NCBI GenBank assembly: GCA_002746305.1
Contig: NVWV01000013.1
Span: 41,445 to 105,444, forward strand
DNA length: 64,000 bases
Source: Bacteroidota bacterium
GTDB lineage: Bacteria > Bacteroidota > Bacteroidia > NS11-12g > UBA9320
Direction of reading: 5' to 3'
The notes below the pieces were generated by a model, which had not been told where the DNA came from, ran no database searches, and saw only the letters and a list, made by a program, of their open reading frames with translations. Positions 43,907 to 53,366 of the stretch are shown here, one piece after another. Numbering within the stretch: position 1 is the first letter of the stretch; each line of letters opens with the position of its first letter. The position numbers and the translations under genes were made by a program.

Positions 43907-46189
43907 ATGAATATGAAAAAAATCAAATTACTGTCTACTTTATTGTTTTTTGGTATAACAGCTTCAGCCCAATTATTTGAAACTTCGTTTGATCCTATTT
44001 TTAGGAATATTTCAGGAACAGTATATGATTTGGCATTAGCAGGAGGATTGAATCAACCCCAATTTTCGAATATTGATTTAAACAAAGATGGTAAGTTGGA
44101 TTTATTTGTGTTTGATAGGACTGGTAATAAGGTGCTCACTTTCATAGCAGAGGGAGTTTCGGGATCGGTCACTTACAGATACGATCCGAGTTATGAAGAT
44201 TTTTTTCCTAAGGCAGTAGAATTTATGCTCATGGCTGATTACGATGATGATGGAGATGCCGACCTGTGGCTGTATGATGGAGACTCAGTGGTAATACACC
44301 AAAATAACACAGTTACAGTACCTCAGTTTGATTCAGTGAAATCTCTTCGTGCTTTGGATAATGTAAGTCCAGTGCCATTTAATCCATATAAAAAACTTAG
44401 TCAGGTGAATGGATGTCTTCCAGGAATAGTTGACATTGATAATGATGAAGATTTTGATTTTATCACGGTTTTAAATTCTATCGGCTCAGATATGATATTG
44501 AATCGAAGTACAAGTACCGAACGAGGAGTTCCTCTTTCAGATATTGGTTTCGAGATAGTAGACAAGTGTTTTGGAGGGATTTCAGAATATGCAGGTGAGA
44601 TTACTATAAACTCACCTTGTCTTTTTCCTCTTGTATACAAAAAAAAGCACTCTTCAACTAAGACTGTATTATTTTTTGATGCAGACGCAGATGGGGACAA
44701 GGATTTATTCTACGGATCCTCAGAAAAAACCTCAAATCCAATTTACTATATGAGAAACGGAAAGGCTGATTTGGGGTATTACAGAGATACATTTATCTCA
44801 ATTGATACGGCATACTTTTCGCAAACAATTGAAAGTCAAATTCCTATTGCTCCAGGAATGTTCTATGTTGATATAGATTTGGATGGTGTCAAAGACCTGA
44901 TTCTAAGTACAAATGAGCATGTGAAGTCAGCATATCCTATTCGAGAAGCAAATAATGTACTACTCTTTAATAACAATGATGCAAATGACGAACCTGACTT
45001 TGTATTTAGTAAGAATGACTTTTTAGTTGGAGATATGATTGATTTTGGAGGTCATACCGCACCCACCTTTGGAGATCTTGATGGAGATGGAGATATGGAT
45101 TTAATAATCGCAACAAGTGGAGATCACTTTGTGACTGGAGATACAAGTGACTACTTGGTGTTTTTTGAAAATATAGGTTCAGCAACGAATCCTGATTTTC
45201 AACTGAAAGACGATAACTTCCTGAATATTGGATCACAGAAATATCAAAGTGTGGTACCAGCACTCGCTGACTTGGATGGTGATAATGATTTAGACCTTTA
45301 TCTTGGAAAAGGGGATGGGACTATTAGTTTTTATCTAAACTCCGGAGATTCAACCACAGCTGTTTTTGGTTTAACAACAGAAGAATTCGGGAATATTTCT
45401 GTCTCATCCCATGCGGCACCTGCGTTTTATGATTTAAATAAGGATGGTAAGCTAGATCTGCTATTGGGTAATTATGATGGTACGATTCAGTACTATGAAA
45501 ATGTTGGTACGAGTACATCTTCAAGCTACTCTCTGGTGGATGATACATTAGGTGGTATTCAGATAAATGAATTAATTCCTCAAAGTATTTTAGGCCCTGA
45601 TGGTTTTTATGACACTATGGTTTACCAGTACTACGGATATTCTGCCCCTCAGGTTGCAACATGGCCAAATGGAGCTGTGTGTTTAGCCATAGGAGGAGAT
45701 GAAGGTGTAATTAGGATATTTGATGTAAACACAGACCTAACAGCTGATTTTGAGGAGGCAACGGACTATATGTTAAAAGATTATGTTCAAACTGCTTATA
45801 CGAAAGATTGGGGAGTGCGTGTATATCCTGGAGTTGCGGATTTAAATGGAGATAACATATCCGATATTCTTATTGGTAATCACAGGGGAGGACTACATTA
45901 CCTTCAAGGTAAAGATAATAAGTTAGGTACAGGAGGTACTTTCCAAGTATTGCAAAAGTTCTTTATGGCCCCAAACCCAGCAAATAACTCAATAAACATC
46001 TTTGCAAACTCAACAAAACGCTTGTACTACGCAATTACAGATTTAAGTGGTAAACTCTTAACAGAAGGGCATACATTCACAGGACAAGGAATATCTCTTG
46101 GAAATCACCTATCCAATGGAGTGTATTTTGTTTCTTTACAGGATGACAATCAGCGATTTGCACCTCAAAAATTAGTAATTAGTAAATAA
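43907..46189 (+). CDS. Secreted FG-GAP/VCBS-repeat protein with T9SS sorting domain
   Basis: Large exported protein (about 760 aa; ATG 43907 or 43913, signal KIKLLSTLLFFGITASAQ). The body is a repeated beta-propeller of FG-GAP/VCBS type with Ca-binding-like D-x-D-x-D-G motifs, for example DLNKDGKLDLFVFD, DYDDDGDADLWLYD, DLDGDGDMDLIIA, DLDGDNDLDLYLG and DLNKDGKLDLLLG. The C-terminal 75 residues are a T9SS type A tail (MAPNPANNSINIF to KLVISK). Such proteins are surface adhesins or are shed; ligand unknown. Stand-alone gene, divergent from murF. Confidence 0.9.
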   Translation: MNMKKIKLLSTLLFFGITASAQLFETSFDPIFRNISGTVYDLALAGGLNQPQFSNIDLNKDGKLDLFVFDRTGNKVLTFIAEGVSGSVTYRYDPSYEDFFPKAVEFMLMADYDDDGDADLWLYDGDSVVIHQNNTVTVPQFDSVKSLRALDNVSPVPFNPYKKLSQVNGCLPGIVDIDNDEDFDFITVLNSIGSDMILNRSTSTERGVPLSDIGFEIVDKCFGGISEYAGEITINSPCLFPLVYKKKHSSTKTVLFFDADADGDKDLFYGSSEKTSNPIYYMRNGKADLGYYRDTFISIDTAYFSQTIESQIPIAPGMFYVDIDLDGVKDLILSTNEHVKSAYPIREANNVLLFNNNDANDEPDFVFSKNDFLVGDMIDFGGHTAPTFGDLDGDGDMDLIIATSGDHFVTGDTSDYLVFFENIGSATNPDFQLKDDNFLNIGSQKYQSVVPALADLDGDNDLDLYLGKGDGTISFYLNSGDSTTAVFGLTTEEFGNISVSSHAAPAFYDLNKDGKLDLLLGNYDGTIQYYENVGTSTSSSYSLVDDTLGGIQINELIPQSILGPDGFYDTMVYQYYGYSAPQVATWPNGAVCLAIGGDEGVIRIFDVNTDLTADFEEATDYMLKDYVQTAYTKDWGVRVYPGVADLNGDNISDILIGNHRGGLHYLQGKDNKLGTGGTFQVLQKFFMAPNPANNSINIFANSTKRLYYAITDLSGKLLTEGHTFTGQGISLGNHLSNGVYFVSLQDDNQRFAPQKLVISK

Positions 46190-46251
46190 ACCACATTACT
46201 ACATTATTATAGTATTCTAGGTTTTATTTGTAGCTCATTAGAATTCCAAAA

Positions 46252-47487
46252 GTGAGCCAACAACTAGAGACGGAAGTAGTTATCATAGGAGCAGGACCTG
46301 CAGGTTGTGGTGCATCCTTGTACTTATCACAATTTAATATTCCTCATGTTGTCTTAGAAAAAGAGACATATCCTAGAGATAAAGTCTGTGGAGATGCATT
46401 GAGTGGTAAGGTAATCAATCAACTCAAAAAGCTCAATCCCGATTGGTTAGATGAACTGAAGCTTGAAGAAAAAGCATTTACACCCAGTTGGGGTGTCTTG
46501 TTTTCGGCACCTGATGGTAATGAGATAAGGATTCCTTTTAAACACAAACCAAGTGAAGCTGATCATAGCCCGGGTTTCGTTACTAAACGATTAGATTATG
46601 ACTACTGGTTATTCAAAAAACTAGATAAGAAGACTGCTACTGTACTAGAGGGGCAGGAAGTCAAGGATGTTGTTATAGACAATTTTGGTGTTACCATCAC
46701 ATCTTCGAATTATGAAGTGAAAGCAAAGTTGCTAATAAGTGCAGAAGGTACCAGAGCAACGGTTGCTAAAAAGTATTGTAACTATAAAATGGAGCATCAA
46801 CATCACTGTGCAGGTCTTCGTGCTTATTACGATGGAGTTACAGGGCTAGATCAAGAAGGCTTTATTGAATTGCACTTTGTAAAAGAAAGTTTACCAGGTT
46901 ACTTCTGGGTTTTTCCCTTACCCAATGGACAAGCCAATGTAGGTATTGGTATGTTGAGCAAGTATGTTAGCAAGGATAAAGTTAATCTCAAGCAAGTAAT
47001 GCTTGATGTGTTGGAGAGTCCTAAGTTTAAAGAACGATTTAAAAACGCAAAATTGCAGAATAGAATCCAAGGCTGGGGTTTGCCATTGGGAAGCAAAAAG
47101 AACAGGCCTATAAGCGGAAATAGATTTATGCTAGCCGGTGATTCGGCTTCTTTGATAGATCCATTTACTGGAGAAGGGATAGGCAATGCCATGTTTAGTG
47201 GGAAATGGGCGGCAGAGCAAGCCCGTGATTCTTTGACTGCTAATGATTTCTCAGCCAACGCCTTACATCAATATGATAAAACAGTTTACAAAAAAATAGG
47301 AGGGGAGTTGCGTGTGAGTACAATTATGCAAAAACTAATTAAGTATCCATGGTTATTCAACTGGATGATTCGTAAGATTAAGCGTAACGACGAACTAAGA
47401 GAGACTATAACCTTTATGTTTGATGATGTGGATTTACGGAAGAAATTTGCAAGTCCGTTGTTTTATTTAAGGGTACTGTTTAAGTGA
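46252..47487 (+). CDS. FAD-dependent oxidoreductase, geranylgeranyl-reductase family
   Basis: Flavoprotein of 411 residues. FAD-binding motif VVIIGAGPAGCGASLYLSQ at the N-terminus, the DKVCGDALSGKVI segment typical of geranylgeranyl reductases, and the second FAD motif FMLAGDSASLIDPFTGEGIG near residue 300. Family members saturate isoprenoid chains of quinones or lipids; the substrate here is open. Start is GTG at 46252. Single gene between two unrelated units. Confidence 0.85.
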   Translation: MSQQLETEVVIIGAGPAGCGASLYLSQFNIPHVVLEKETYPRDKVCGDALSGKVINQLKKLNPDWLDELKLEEKAFTPSWGVLFSAPDGNEIRIPFKHKPSEADHSPGFVTKRLDYDYWLFKKLDKKTATVLEGQEVKDVVIDNFGVTITSSNYEVKAKLLISAEGTRATVAKKYCNYKMEHQHHCAGLRAYYDGVTGLDQEGFIELHFVKESLPGYFWVFPLPNGQANVGIGMLSKYVSKDKVNLKQVMLDVLESPKFKERFKNAKLQNRIQGWGLPLGSKKNRPISGNRFMLAGDSASLIDPFTGEGIGNAMFSGKWAAEQARDSLTANDFSANALHQYDKTVYKKIGGELRVSTIMQKLIKYPWLFNWMIRKIKRNDELRETITFMFDDVDLRKKFASPLFYLRVLFK

Positions 47488-47500
47488 AACTAGTGATTTG

Positions 47501-48604
47501 CTAATTTTCTCTTTGGGTGTAAGCTTCGTATTCAATTGAATCCATACAATTCGGAGGGTAAAAGCTTTGGATGTGTTTTAACTTCTCAAAGAACAACGGA
47601 GGTAGTTTGTTAATCTGGTTTCGATTTTTGTAACCATAGATACTTAACATTTCGAGATTAGTTAACAATGTTAGTTCATGGGGTATTTGTGTGATTAAAT
47701 TACTGCCTAATTCTAACTTTTTTAGAGATGAAAGTTGACCAATCCACTTGGGTATTTCTTTAATGTCATTGTTCAATAAAGACAATTCACTTAAGTTTTT
47801 TAGACGAATTAGGATTGATGGAATTTTTTTAATTTGGCAATTAATAAGCTCTAATTTTCTTAGAGAGTCCAGATTTGAAATTGCAGATAAATCATCATTG
47901 GACAAATTGTTATCATAGATTGTAAGAGATTTAAGATTCTTAAATACACTTAGTTCATTAGGAAGTCCCTCAAAGCCGCAATCTGATATGTAGAGATCTG
48001 TCATATTACTAGGGTTTTCCTTAGCCCGTTTAAAGAAATTTAGACGGTTATTTTCCCTTTTTAAATCTTGACGGGTAAAATCTGAATGTCTAACTAGGTA
48101 GTTAAACTTGCCTTCTAAAACAGTTGTATCTACAATATCGTTCATAGAATCCCATGAATGAGTCCCCATACAGTAAAGTTCACCAATAAGGGTATCTCCA
48201 ACTTGATAAGTTCTTTTATTTAATTTTAGTTTGATATTAGAGATGTTGTGTAAGTAACTATATGTACAACTACTCTCACCCATAGTAATGTCCAAAGTGT
48301 CATTGAATATACTGAGGGAATAATGTCTCCTTGTGAAGGATCCAATACCATTTAAAATGAAAATAGTATCGTTTTTAAGAATACAATAGCCTGTGCGTTC
48401 ATAAAAAGTAGCAAGACTCTTCAATTTTCCCCGACTTGTTACAATACGTAAAGAATCTGTTTCCAATTTTTGGATATTGGAGTCAAGTTCAATGAGTCGG
48501 TCTAAGTTAGAAACTATTGAAGTATCATTTTTGTCTTTGGAACAAGATTGTAATAGCTGAAGTATTAGAAAAGTGAAAAAAATCCAGATTTTAACTTCTT
48601 GCAT
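47501..48604 (-). CDS. Leucine-rich-repeat lipoprotein
   Basis: Predicted lipoprotein of 367 residues with signal WIFFTFLILQLLQSC (Cys21). Residues 25-200 show no known domain; residues about 205-345 contain six leucine-rich repeats of 22-24 residues (LKSLTIYDNNLSNDDL, LRKLELINCQIKKIP, LSELSLLNNDIKEIP, LKKLELGSNLITQIP, LEMLSIYGY). LRRs bind proteins, so a surface adhesion or recognition role is possible. Convergent with the flavoprotein gene. No T9SS tail. Confidence 0.8.
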   Translation of the reverse strand: MQEVKIWIFFTFLILQLLQSCSKDKNDTSIVSNLDRLIELDSNIQKLETDSLRIVTSRGKLKSLATFYERTGYCILKNDTIFILNGIGSFTRRHYSLSIFNDTLDITMGESSCTYSYLHNISNIKLKLNKRTYQVGDTLIGELYCMGTHSWDSMNDIVDTTVLEGKFNYLVRHSDFTRQDLKRENNRLNFFKRAKENPSNMTDLYISDCGFEGLPNELSVFKNLKSLTIYDNNLSNDDLSAISNLDSLRKLELINCQIKKIPSILIRLKNLSELSLLNNDIKEIPKWIGQLSSLKKLELGSNLITQIPHELTLLTNLEMLSIYGYKNRNQINKLPPLFFEKLKHIQSFYPPNCMDSIEYEAYTQREN

Positions 48605-48642
48605 ACTTAATGTTAACGAAAGGCCAAATTCTTTGTTGTTCC

Positions 48643-49038
48643 CTACAACTGTTCAATCACTGCCAAAGGTCCACCACAGTAAACATTGTGACATGATTTA
48701 CAAGATTGGATAGATGCATTGTAGTAATACTGTTGAGAGTCACCACGTTCTATTCCTTTAAGGGCATTGGTATAAGTGGGTACCATTGCTTGAAAAGCAG
48801 CCTCATCGTGTTCATCTCTTGTTCCCTGTTGTTTTGCAAGGTCATAAAAACTTTGGGGAACTCGCTCGATAGTGTCACCTGCAGCTAGTGTAGCTTTCGC
48901 ATCTTTACTAAAAGTAACCATTTCACGCATCATTAGACTCAGCTCTGAAGCTTCGTACATGTCTGCTTTTTCACTTTTATTATTCTGTGAACATGCTAGA
49001 ATAGTAATAGCAAGTATCAAGGACAGTATATACTTCAT
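48643..49038 (-). CDS. Haem-binding (cytochrome c-like) lipoprotein
   Basis: Periplasmic lipoprotein of 131 residues: signal MKYILSLILAITILAC (Cys16), helical body and one C-terminal haem site SCKSCHNVYCGGP with CxxCH. The late position of the haem motif after a helical body resembles class II cytochromes c. It lies 7 bp downstream of the DUF4920 gene in the same operon. Electron-transfer partner unknown. Confidence 0.75.
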   Translation of the reverse strand: MKYILSLILAITILACSQNNKSEKADMYEASELSLMMREMVTFSKDAKATLAAGDTIERVPQSFYDLAKQQGTRDEHDEAAFQAMVPTYTNALKGIERGDSQQYYYNASIQSCKSCHNVYCGGPLAVIEQL

Positions 49039-49045
49039 CTCCGTG

Positions 49046-49522
49046 TTATTTCATGACAACACCCTCTGCAGTAAAGGACAACTTTACCTTAGGTTCTGTG
49101 ATCGAAGCTATTTCTTCTTCACTTGCCTCCGAATCTTTGGCTATTTCTATTTGTTCCGCAACACTTAGAGTGTCTACGTAGGCCCAGCCTTTTATAACAG
49201 CATCATGATCCGCACTGTTTTTTGGTACAAAAAAACCGTAATCCTTAAATTTCACGTACATCTCTTCACCTGATACATCCATGTTCATCCAACATCCTTT
49301 TGCTTGACACGCAGCAGACACATTTCCTGATACCGTGGTATAAACAGAATCTTTGCCTTCTAATTCTTTAAGCAAATTGTCGCCAGATATTGCCTCGCTT
49401 GCATCCCATTCTGTATCTCCATAGTTGCCAGCAACTGTTGAGGATGTTTCGTCTGTTGTGTTTTGTCCTCCACAGCTAGTTAAAAGTGCTGCAAATAAGG
49501 TTATTGCGATTATTTTGTTCAT
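49046..49522 (-). CDS. DUF4920-family lipoprotein
   Basis: Lipoprotein of 158 residues with signal NKIIAITLFAALLTSC and the DUF4920 core, about 50-120: VSGNVSAACQAKGCWMNMDV with conserved Cys pair, then YVKFKDYGFFVPKNSA. This Bacteroidetes family is of unknown function; the C-x4-C-W-M motif suggests a metal or redox site. It overlaps the ABC ATPase gene by 4 bp and precedes the haem lipoprotein gene. Confidence 0.85.
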   Translation of the reverse strand: MNKIIAITLFAALLTSCGGQNTTDETSSTVAGNYGDTEWDASEAISGDNLLKELEGKDSVYTTVSGNVSAACQAKGCWMNMDVSGEEMYVKFKDYGFFVPKNSADHDAVIKGWAYVDTLSVAEQIEIAKDSEASEEEIASITEPKVKLSFTAEGVVMK

Positions 49523-50127
49523 TTTAATATTGGTTTATAGTTATGTAAATTTATTTGTTCTGAGCAAAATTGATATTCAATGGTTTGATTGGATGCCACT
49601 ATGATAAGTTGATCTTGGCAGTAATCTTGAATCATATTATTATACCATTGTGCATTTGCATCATCAAAGTTTGTACACGGCTCATCTAAAAGCAGGACAG
49701 GTGTATTGGTAAATAATGCCAAGCTAAGCTTAATCTTATTTTTTAGTCCCGATGAGAGCTCTCCGTATCGTTTTGTTAGAAAAGACTCCAAACCAGAAAG
49801 GGAATATTGATCTGCTATTGGAATTTTAGGCTCCTTGAATTGGAAGTGAAGTTCAAAGAGTTCCTGAACTGTAAAATCATCTAGTAAATCCATTTCAGGG
49901 CTACTAAAACTAAAGATATTTTGCGGTTCTTCCTCAGGTGAATAAACTACCTCACCCTTAGTCGGAGAGATTGCTCCTCCTATTATTTTTAGTAATGTAC
50001 TTTTACCAGAGGAGTTAGAACCTAGTAGAACGTACTTTTTCTTTCCTTCAAAAGTGAAATTGAAGTCTTTGAATAAGACTTCTTTTATATATCGTTTGGC
50101 TATGTCTGTACAGGTAATGCGAAGCAT
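49519..50127 (-). CDS. Orphan ABC-transporter ATP-binding protein
   Basis: Cytoplasmic ATPase subunit (202 aa): Walker A LLGSNSSGKSTLLKIIGG (about 34-50), signature YGELSSGLKNKIKLSLALF (LSSG rather than LSGGQ), Walker B PVLLLDEPCTNFDD. No membrane subunit is nearby. The gene starts within the lpxA stop codon and is followed by the DUF4920 lipoprotein gene. It may energise an envelope export step encoded elsewhere; the substrate is unknown. Confidence 0.88.
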   Translation of the reverse strand: MLRITCTDIAKRYIKEVLFKDFNFTFEGKKKYVLLGSNSSGKSTLLKIIGGAISPTKGEVVYSPEEEPQNIFSFSSPEMDLLDDFTVQELFELHFQFKEPKIPIADQYSLSGLESFLTKRYGELSSGLKNKIKLSLALFTNTPVLLLDEPCTNFDDANAQWYNNMIQDYCQDQLIIVASNQTIEYQFCSEQINLHNYKPILK

Positions 50128-50909
50128 TATCGAGACATATACCCTTTCATTACACCACGATCAGAAGCACGGATAAAACTAATGATTTCATCACGTTCCT
50201 GTGTGGCAGGCATTTCAGTCTCTATCTTAACAAGAGCTCTTGAATTATTCATGCCACGTAAGAATAGGTTTCTGTAAATTTCTTGAATTTCCTCAATTTT
50301 ATCAGATGTAAATCCTCTTCTACGAAGTCCAATACTATTTACACCTTCATAACTCAAAGGTTCACGAGCGGCCTTTGTATATGGAGGCACGTCTTTTCGC
50401 ACCAAACTTCCACCACTTATCATTACGTGTGGACCTATATTGACAAATTGATGGACAGCAACTAATCCGCTAAGAATGGCATAATCATTAATTTTAACTT
50501 CACCTGCTATTTGAGTCCCATTTCCTATAATCACATTATTACCTATTACGGTGTCATGTGCCACGTGGGAGTAAGCCATAAGTAAGCAATTATCACCAAT
50601 AATGGTCTTACCCTTGGCTGCTGTTCCCCTATTTATGGTTACACATTCCCTGATAGTTGTGTTGTTGCCAATTTCTACTGTAGTCTCCTCACCATCAAAC
50701 TTTAAGTCTTGAGGTATAGCTGAAATTACTGCACCGGGGAAAATTTTACAATTTTTACCAATTCGTGCACCTTCCATTATGGTTACGTTGGAACCTACCC
50801 ACGTACCATCACCAATTTCTACATTCTTATGTATAGTTACAAAGGGCTCTATAACCACTGTGTTAGCTATTTTAGCTCCAGGATTTACATATGCTAAAGG
50901 TTGAATCAT
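50127..50909 (-). CDS. lpxA: UDP-N-acetylglucosamine O-acyltransferase
   Basis: First enzyme of lipid A synthesis: transfers a 3-hydroxyacyl chain from acyl-ACP to UDP-GlcNAc. The 260-residue protein is a left-handed beta-helix of hexapeptide repeats over the first 180 residues, with the catalytic His in LLMAYSHVAHDTVIG and the conserved GTAAKGKTIIGDNC and VNSIGLRRRGF segments. It starts 1 bp after the lpxC-fabZ stop and is followed by the ABC ATPase in overlap. Confidence 0.96.
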   Translation of the reverse strand: MIQPLAYVNPGAKIANTVVIEPFVTIHKNVEIGDGTWVGSNVTIMEGARIGKNCKIFPGAVISAIPQDLKFDGEETTVEIGNNTTIRECVTINRGTAAKGKTIIGDNCLLMAYSHVAHDTVIGNNVIIGNGTQIAGEVKINDYAILSGLVAVHQFVNIGPHVMISGGSLVRKDVPPYTKAAREPLSYEGVNSIGLRRRGFTSDKIEEIQEIYRNLFLRGMNNSRALVKIETEMPATQERDEIISFIRASDRGVMKGYMSR

Positions 50910-50910
50910 A

Positions 50911-52314
50911 TTATTTATTTTCTACAATTTGAGCCATCATATTGGCTTCACATACCAGTCTGTTTCCTACGAAAGCTTCTCCTTTCATCATACAAAGTCC
51001 TCTTCGAACAGGACCCGTTAAAGCCATTCTAATAATTAAAGTATCACCAGGAACCACCTTATCTTTGAATTTTGCATTTTCTATTTTCACAAAGTAAGTA
51101 CTCCATTTATCTGGATTCTCCTTGTCTGCCAATACAAGTATTCCTCCTGCTTGTGCCATTGCTTCCAGTTGAAGTACTCCTGGCATGAGAGGCTCTCCAG
51201 GGAAGTGCCCTTGAAAGAAGTATTGATCTCCAGTAATATTCTTAACTGCAATAACCTCATTTTCGTCCAGTTTGATAATCTTGTCTATAAGCAAGAAAGG
51301 ATGCTTATGGGGTAAAATATCACCAATTTGCTGATGATTGTAAACAGGAGTTACATTGGGGTCATAGACAGGAACATTGTGATTCAATTTACGTGCTTTT
51401 TTAGAAGCCAAATAAGCACGTTTAATTTTCTTAGCAAATTCTACATTGGCAGTATGACCAGGTCGTGCCGCTAATATTTGAGCTTTTAAAGGGACACCAG
51501 CAAGTGCAAGGTCACCAACAATATCTAGTAACTTATGACGAGCAGGCTCATTTTGAAAACGAAGTTCTACATTATTAAGAATTCCCTCTTTTTTTACTTC
51601 TATCTTATCACGGTTGAAAAGTTTTGCAAGACTTTCCATCTCATTATCTTCTATTACCCTATCTACAATAACAATGGCATTATTCAAGTCACCACCTTTT
51701 ATTAGGTTATGTTTTACCAGCATTTCTAATTCATGCAGGAAGCAAAATGTCCTACAACTTGAAATCTCATCCTTAAACTCAGAAAGATTTACGATAGAAG
51801 CGTGTTGACTGCCCAGTACAGGAGAGTTATAATCCACCATTACAGTAAGTCGATAATCATCAGCAGGAAGTGCCATCATTTCTACACCATTTCCATCCGT
51901 ATAGTTTATACGTTTAGGGATTTCAAAATATTCACGTTCTTTCTTTTGAGTTTCGATACCTGCATCCAATAGAACATCAATAAATGGCTTACTGCTTCCA
52001 TCCATAATCGGAGTTTCTTGAGCATCTAGTTTTATTAGGCAATTATCAATCTCAAGACCTGCAAGTGCAGCAAGTACATGCTCCACAGTATTTATTCTAG
52101 CTCCGTTATCTTCTATTGAAGTCCCTCTGCTTGTATCTACAACTAAGTCACAGTCAGCCTTTACCTTAGGTTCTCCTTCTAAATCTATACGCTGAAAAAC
52201 ATAGCCGTGATTTTCAGGAGCAGGCTCAAATGTCAATATGACATTGTTACCAGTATGTAATCCTACACCAGATATGCTGATAGCGGATTTAATCGTTGTT
52301 TGAAAAACTTCCAT
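50911..52314 (-). CDS. lpxC/fabZ: Fused LpxC deacetylase / FabZ dehydratase
   Basis: Bifunctional protein of 467 residues, a fusion characteristic of Bacteroidetes. The N-terminal part (1-300) is UDP-3-O-acyl-GlcNAc deacetylase with zinc ligands in TVEHVLAALAGLEIDN (His) and ARHKLLDIVGDLALAG (His, Asp). The C-terminal part (about 325-467) is (3R)-hydroxyacyl-ACP dehydratase with the hot-dog motif QGHFPGEPLMPGVLQLEAMA. The fusion joins lipid A commitment to fatty-acid elongation. It lies 6 bp after lpxD and 1 bp before lpxA. Confidence 0.97.
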   Translation of the reverse strand: MEVFQTTIKSAISISGVGLHTGNNVILTFEPAPENHGYVFQRIDLEGEPKVKADCDLVVDTSRGTSIEDNGARINTVEHVLAALAGLEIDNCLIKLDAQETPIMDGSSKPFIDVLLDAGIETQKKEREYFEIPKRINYTDGNGVEMMALPADDYRLTVMVDYNSPVLGSQHASIVNLSEFKDEISSCRTFCFLHELEMLVKHNLIKGGDLNNAIVIVDRVIEDNEMESLAKLFNRDKIEVKKEGILNNVELRFQNEPARHKLLDIVGDLALAGVPLKAQILAARPGHTANVEFAKKIKRAYLASKKARKLNHNVPVYDPNVTPVYNHQQIGDILPHKHPFLLIDKIIKLDENEVIAVKNITGDQYFFQGHFPGEPLMPGVLQLEAMAQAGGILVLADKENPDKWSTYFVKIENAKFKDKVVPGDTLIIRMALTGPVRRGLCMMKGEAFVGNRLVCEANMMAQIVENK

Positions 52315-52320
52315 TTTCGA

Positions 52321-53349
52321 TTATTTATCTTCTTTAAGTTGTTGTTCTAATTCACGAACACGCTGTTCGAGTTTGGGTAAATTACGCCACATTACCCGTG
52401 ATTTCATTTCATCTTTAAATGGCAGATGAGGAGAGCCTGTAAAAATGCCTCCAGGTTCCTTAATGTCTTTATTTATGCCTCCTTGACCCCCAAGTGTAGT
52501 CTTGTCTGCCACAGTTACGTGACCTACTACACCAGATTGGCCTGCAAACACACAATTCGCACCAATTTTGGCACTGCCTGCAATACAAACTCCACCAGCT
52601 ACTATAGTGTTTTCTCCCAGTTCTACACCATGAGCAATCTGTACTAAGTTATCTAAGCGGCACCCATCTTTTATGATGGTACTACCCATATTCGCACGGT
52701 CAATACTTGTATTGCTTCCAATCTCAACTTTGTTGCCAATAATAACATTGCCTATTTGAGGGATTTTAATGTAGGTGCCATCTGGCAATGGAGCTTGACC
52801 AAATCCATCTGAACCGATAACTGTGCCTGCATGTATAAGACAATCGTTGCCGATTTTTGTTTGATAGTATATCGATACGTTGGAGTGAATTACAGTATTA
52901 TTTCCTATAGTTGAGTCTTCATACACACAACTATTTGCAAGTATTTTACTGTTGTCTCCTATAATTACATTATTACCAATATATGCATGAGATCCAATGT
53001 GACAATTTGCCCCTATTTTAGCAGAGGGTTCTATTGTTGCCGTTGGATGAATGCCAGAATTAGGGTCTTTATAATCGAAGAACTGTATGAGAATAGTACA
53101 AAAAGCAACATAAGGGTGTGAACACCTTATAACTGTTTGTCCTTCCGGAACTGGATTAATTGTGTCATCCAATAACACAATATTGGCATGAGTATCCTTT
53201 AGGTAATGAGTGTATTTTTTATTGGATAGAAAACACAGGCTTTCATTTGTTGCGTCTTCAATCTTAGAAACAGTACTGATTTCTATATCAGGGTTGCCTT
53301 CTACAGTACCGTTTACTATTTCTGCTATTTTAGCGGCGGAAAGTTTCAA
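52321..53349 (-). CDS. lpxD: UDP-3-O-(3-hydroxyacyl)glucosamine N-acyltransferase
   Basis: Third lipid A enzyme (342 aa), transfers the N-linked 3-hydroxyacyl chain. N-terminal uridine-binding domain (1-100), then hexapeptide-repeat beta helix (about 105-290) with the catalytic His region NLVQIAHGVELGENT, and a C-terminal helix (LEQRVRELEQQL). GTVIGSDGFGQAPLPDGTY is a family marker. It follows the HD-hydrolase gene by 17 bp and precedes lpxC-fabZ by 6 bp. Confidence 0.96.
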   Translation of the reverse strand: MKLSAAKIAEIVNGTVEGNPDIEISTVSKIEDATNESLCFLSNKKYTHYLKDTHANIVLLDDTINPVPEGQTVIRCSHPYVAFCTILIQFFDYKDPNSGIHPTATIEPSAKIGANCHIGSHAYIGNNVIIGDNSKILANSCVYEDSTIGNNTVIHSNVSIYYQTKIGNDCLIHAGTVIGSDGFGQAPLPDGTYIKIPQIGNVIIGNKVEIGSNTSIDRANMGSTIIKDGCRLDNLVQIAHGVELGENTIVAGGVCIAGSAKIGANCVFAGQSGVVGHVTVADKTTLGGQGGINKDIKEPGGIFTGSPHLPFKDEMKSRVMWRNLPKLEQRVRELEQQLKEDK

Positions 53350-53366
53350 TAGACGGCAAATTTAAT

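Noticed and set aside
45060..45500. CRISPR or tandem DNA repeat
   Set aside because: The apparent periodicity comes from protein propeller repeats with variable DNA; no direct repeats with spacers of equal length exist in the window.
45006..45548. Minus-strand ORFs inside the FG-GAP gene
   Set aside because: They mirror the repeated D-x-D-x-D-G codons of the plus-strand propeller and are shadows.
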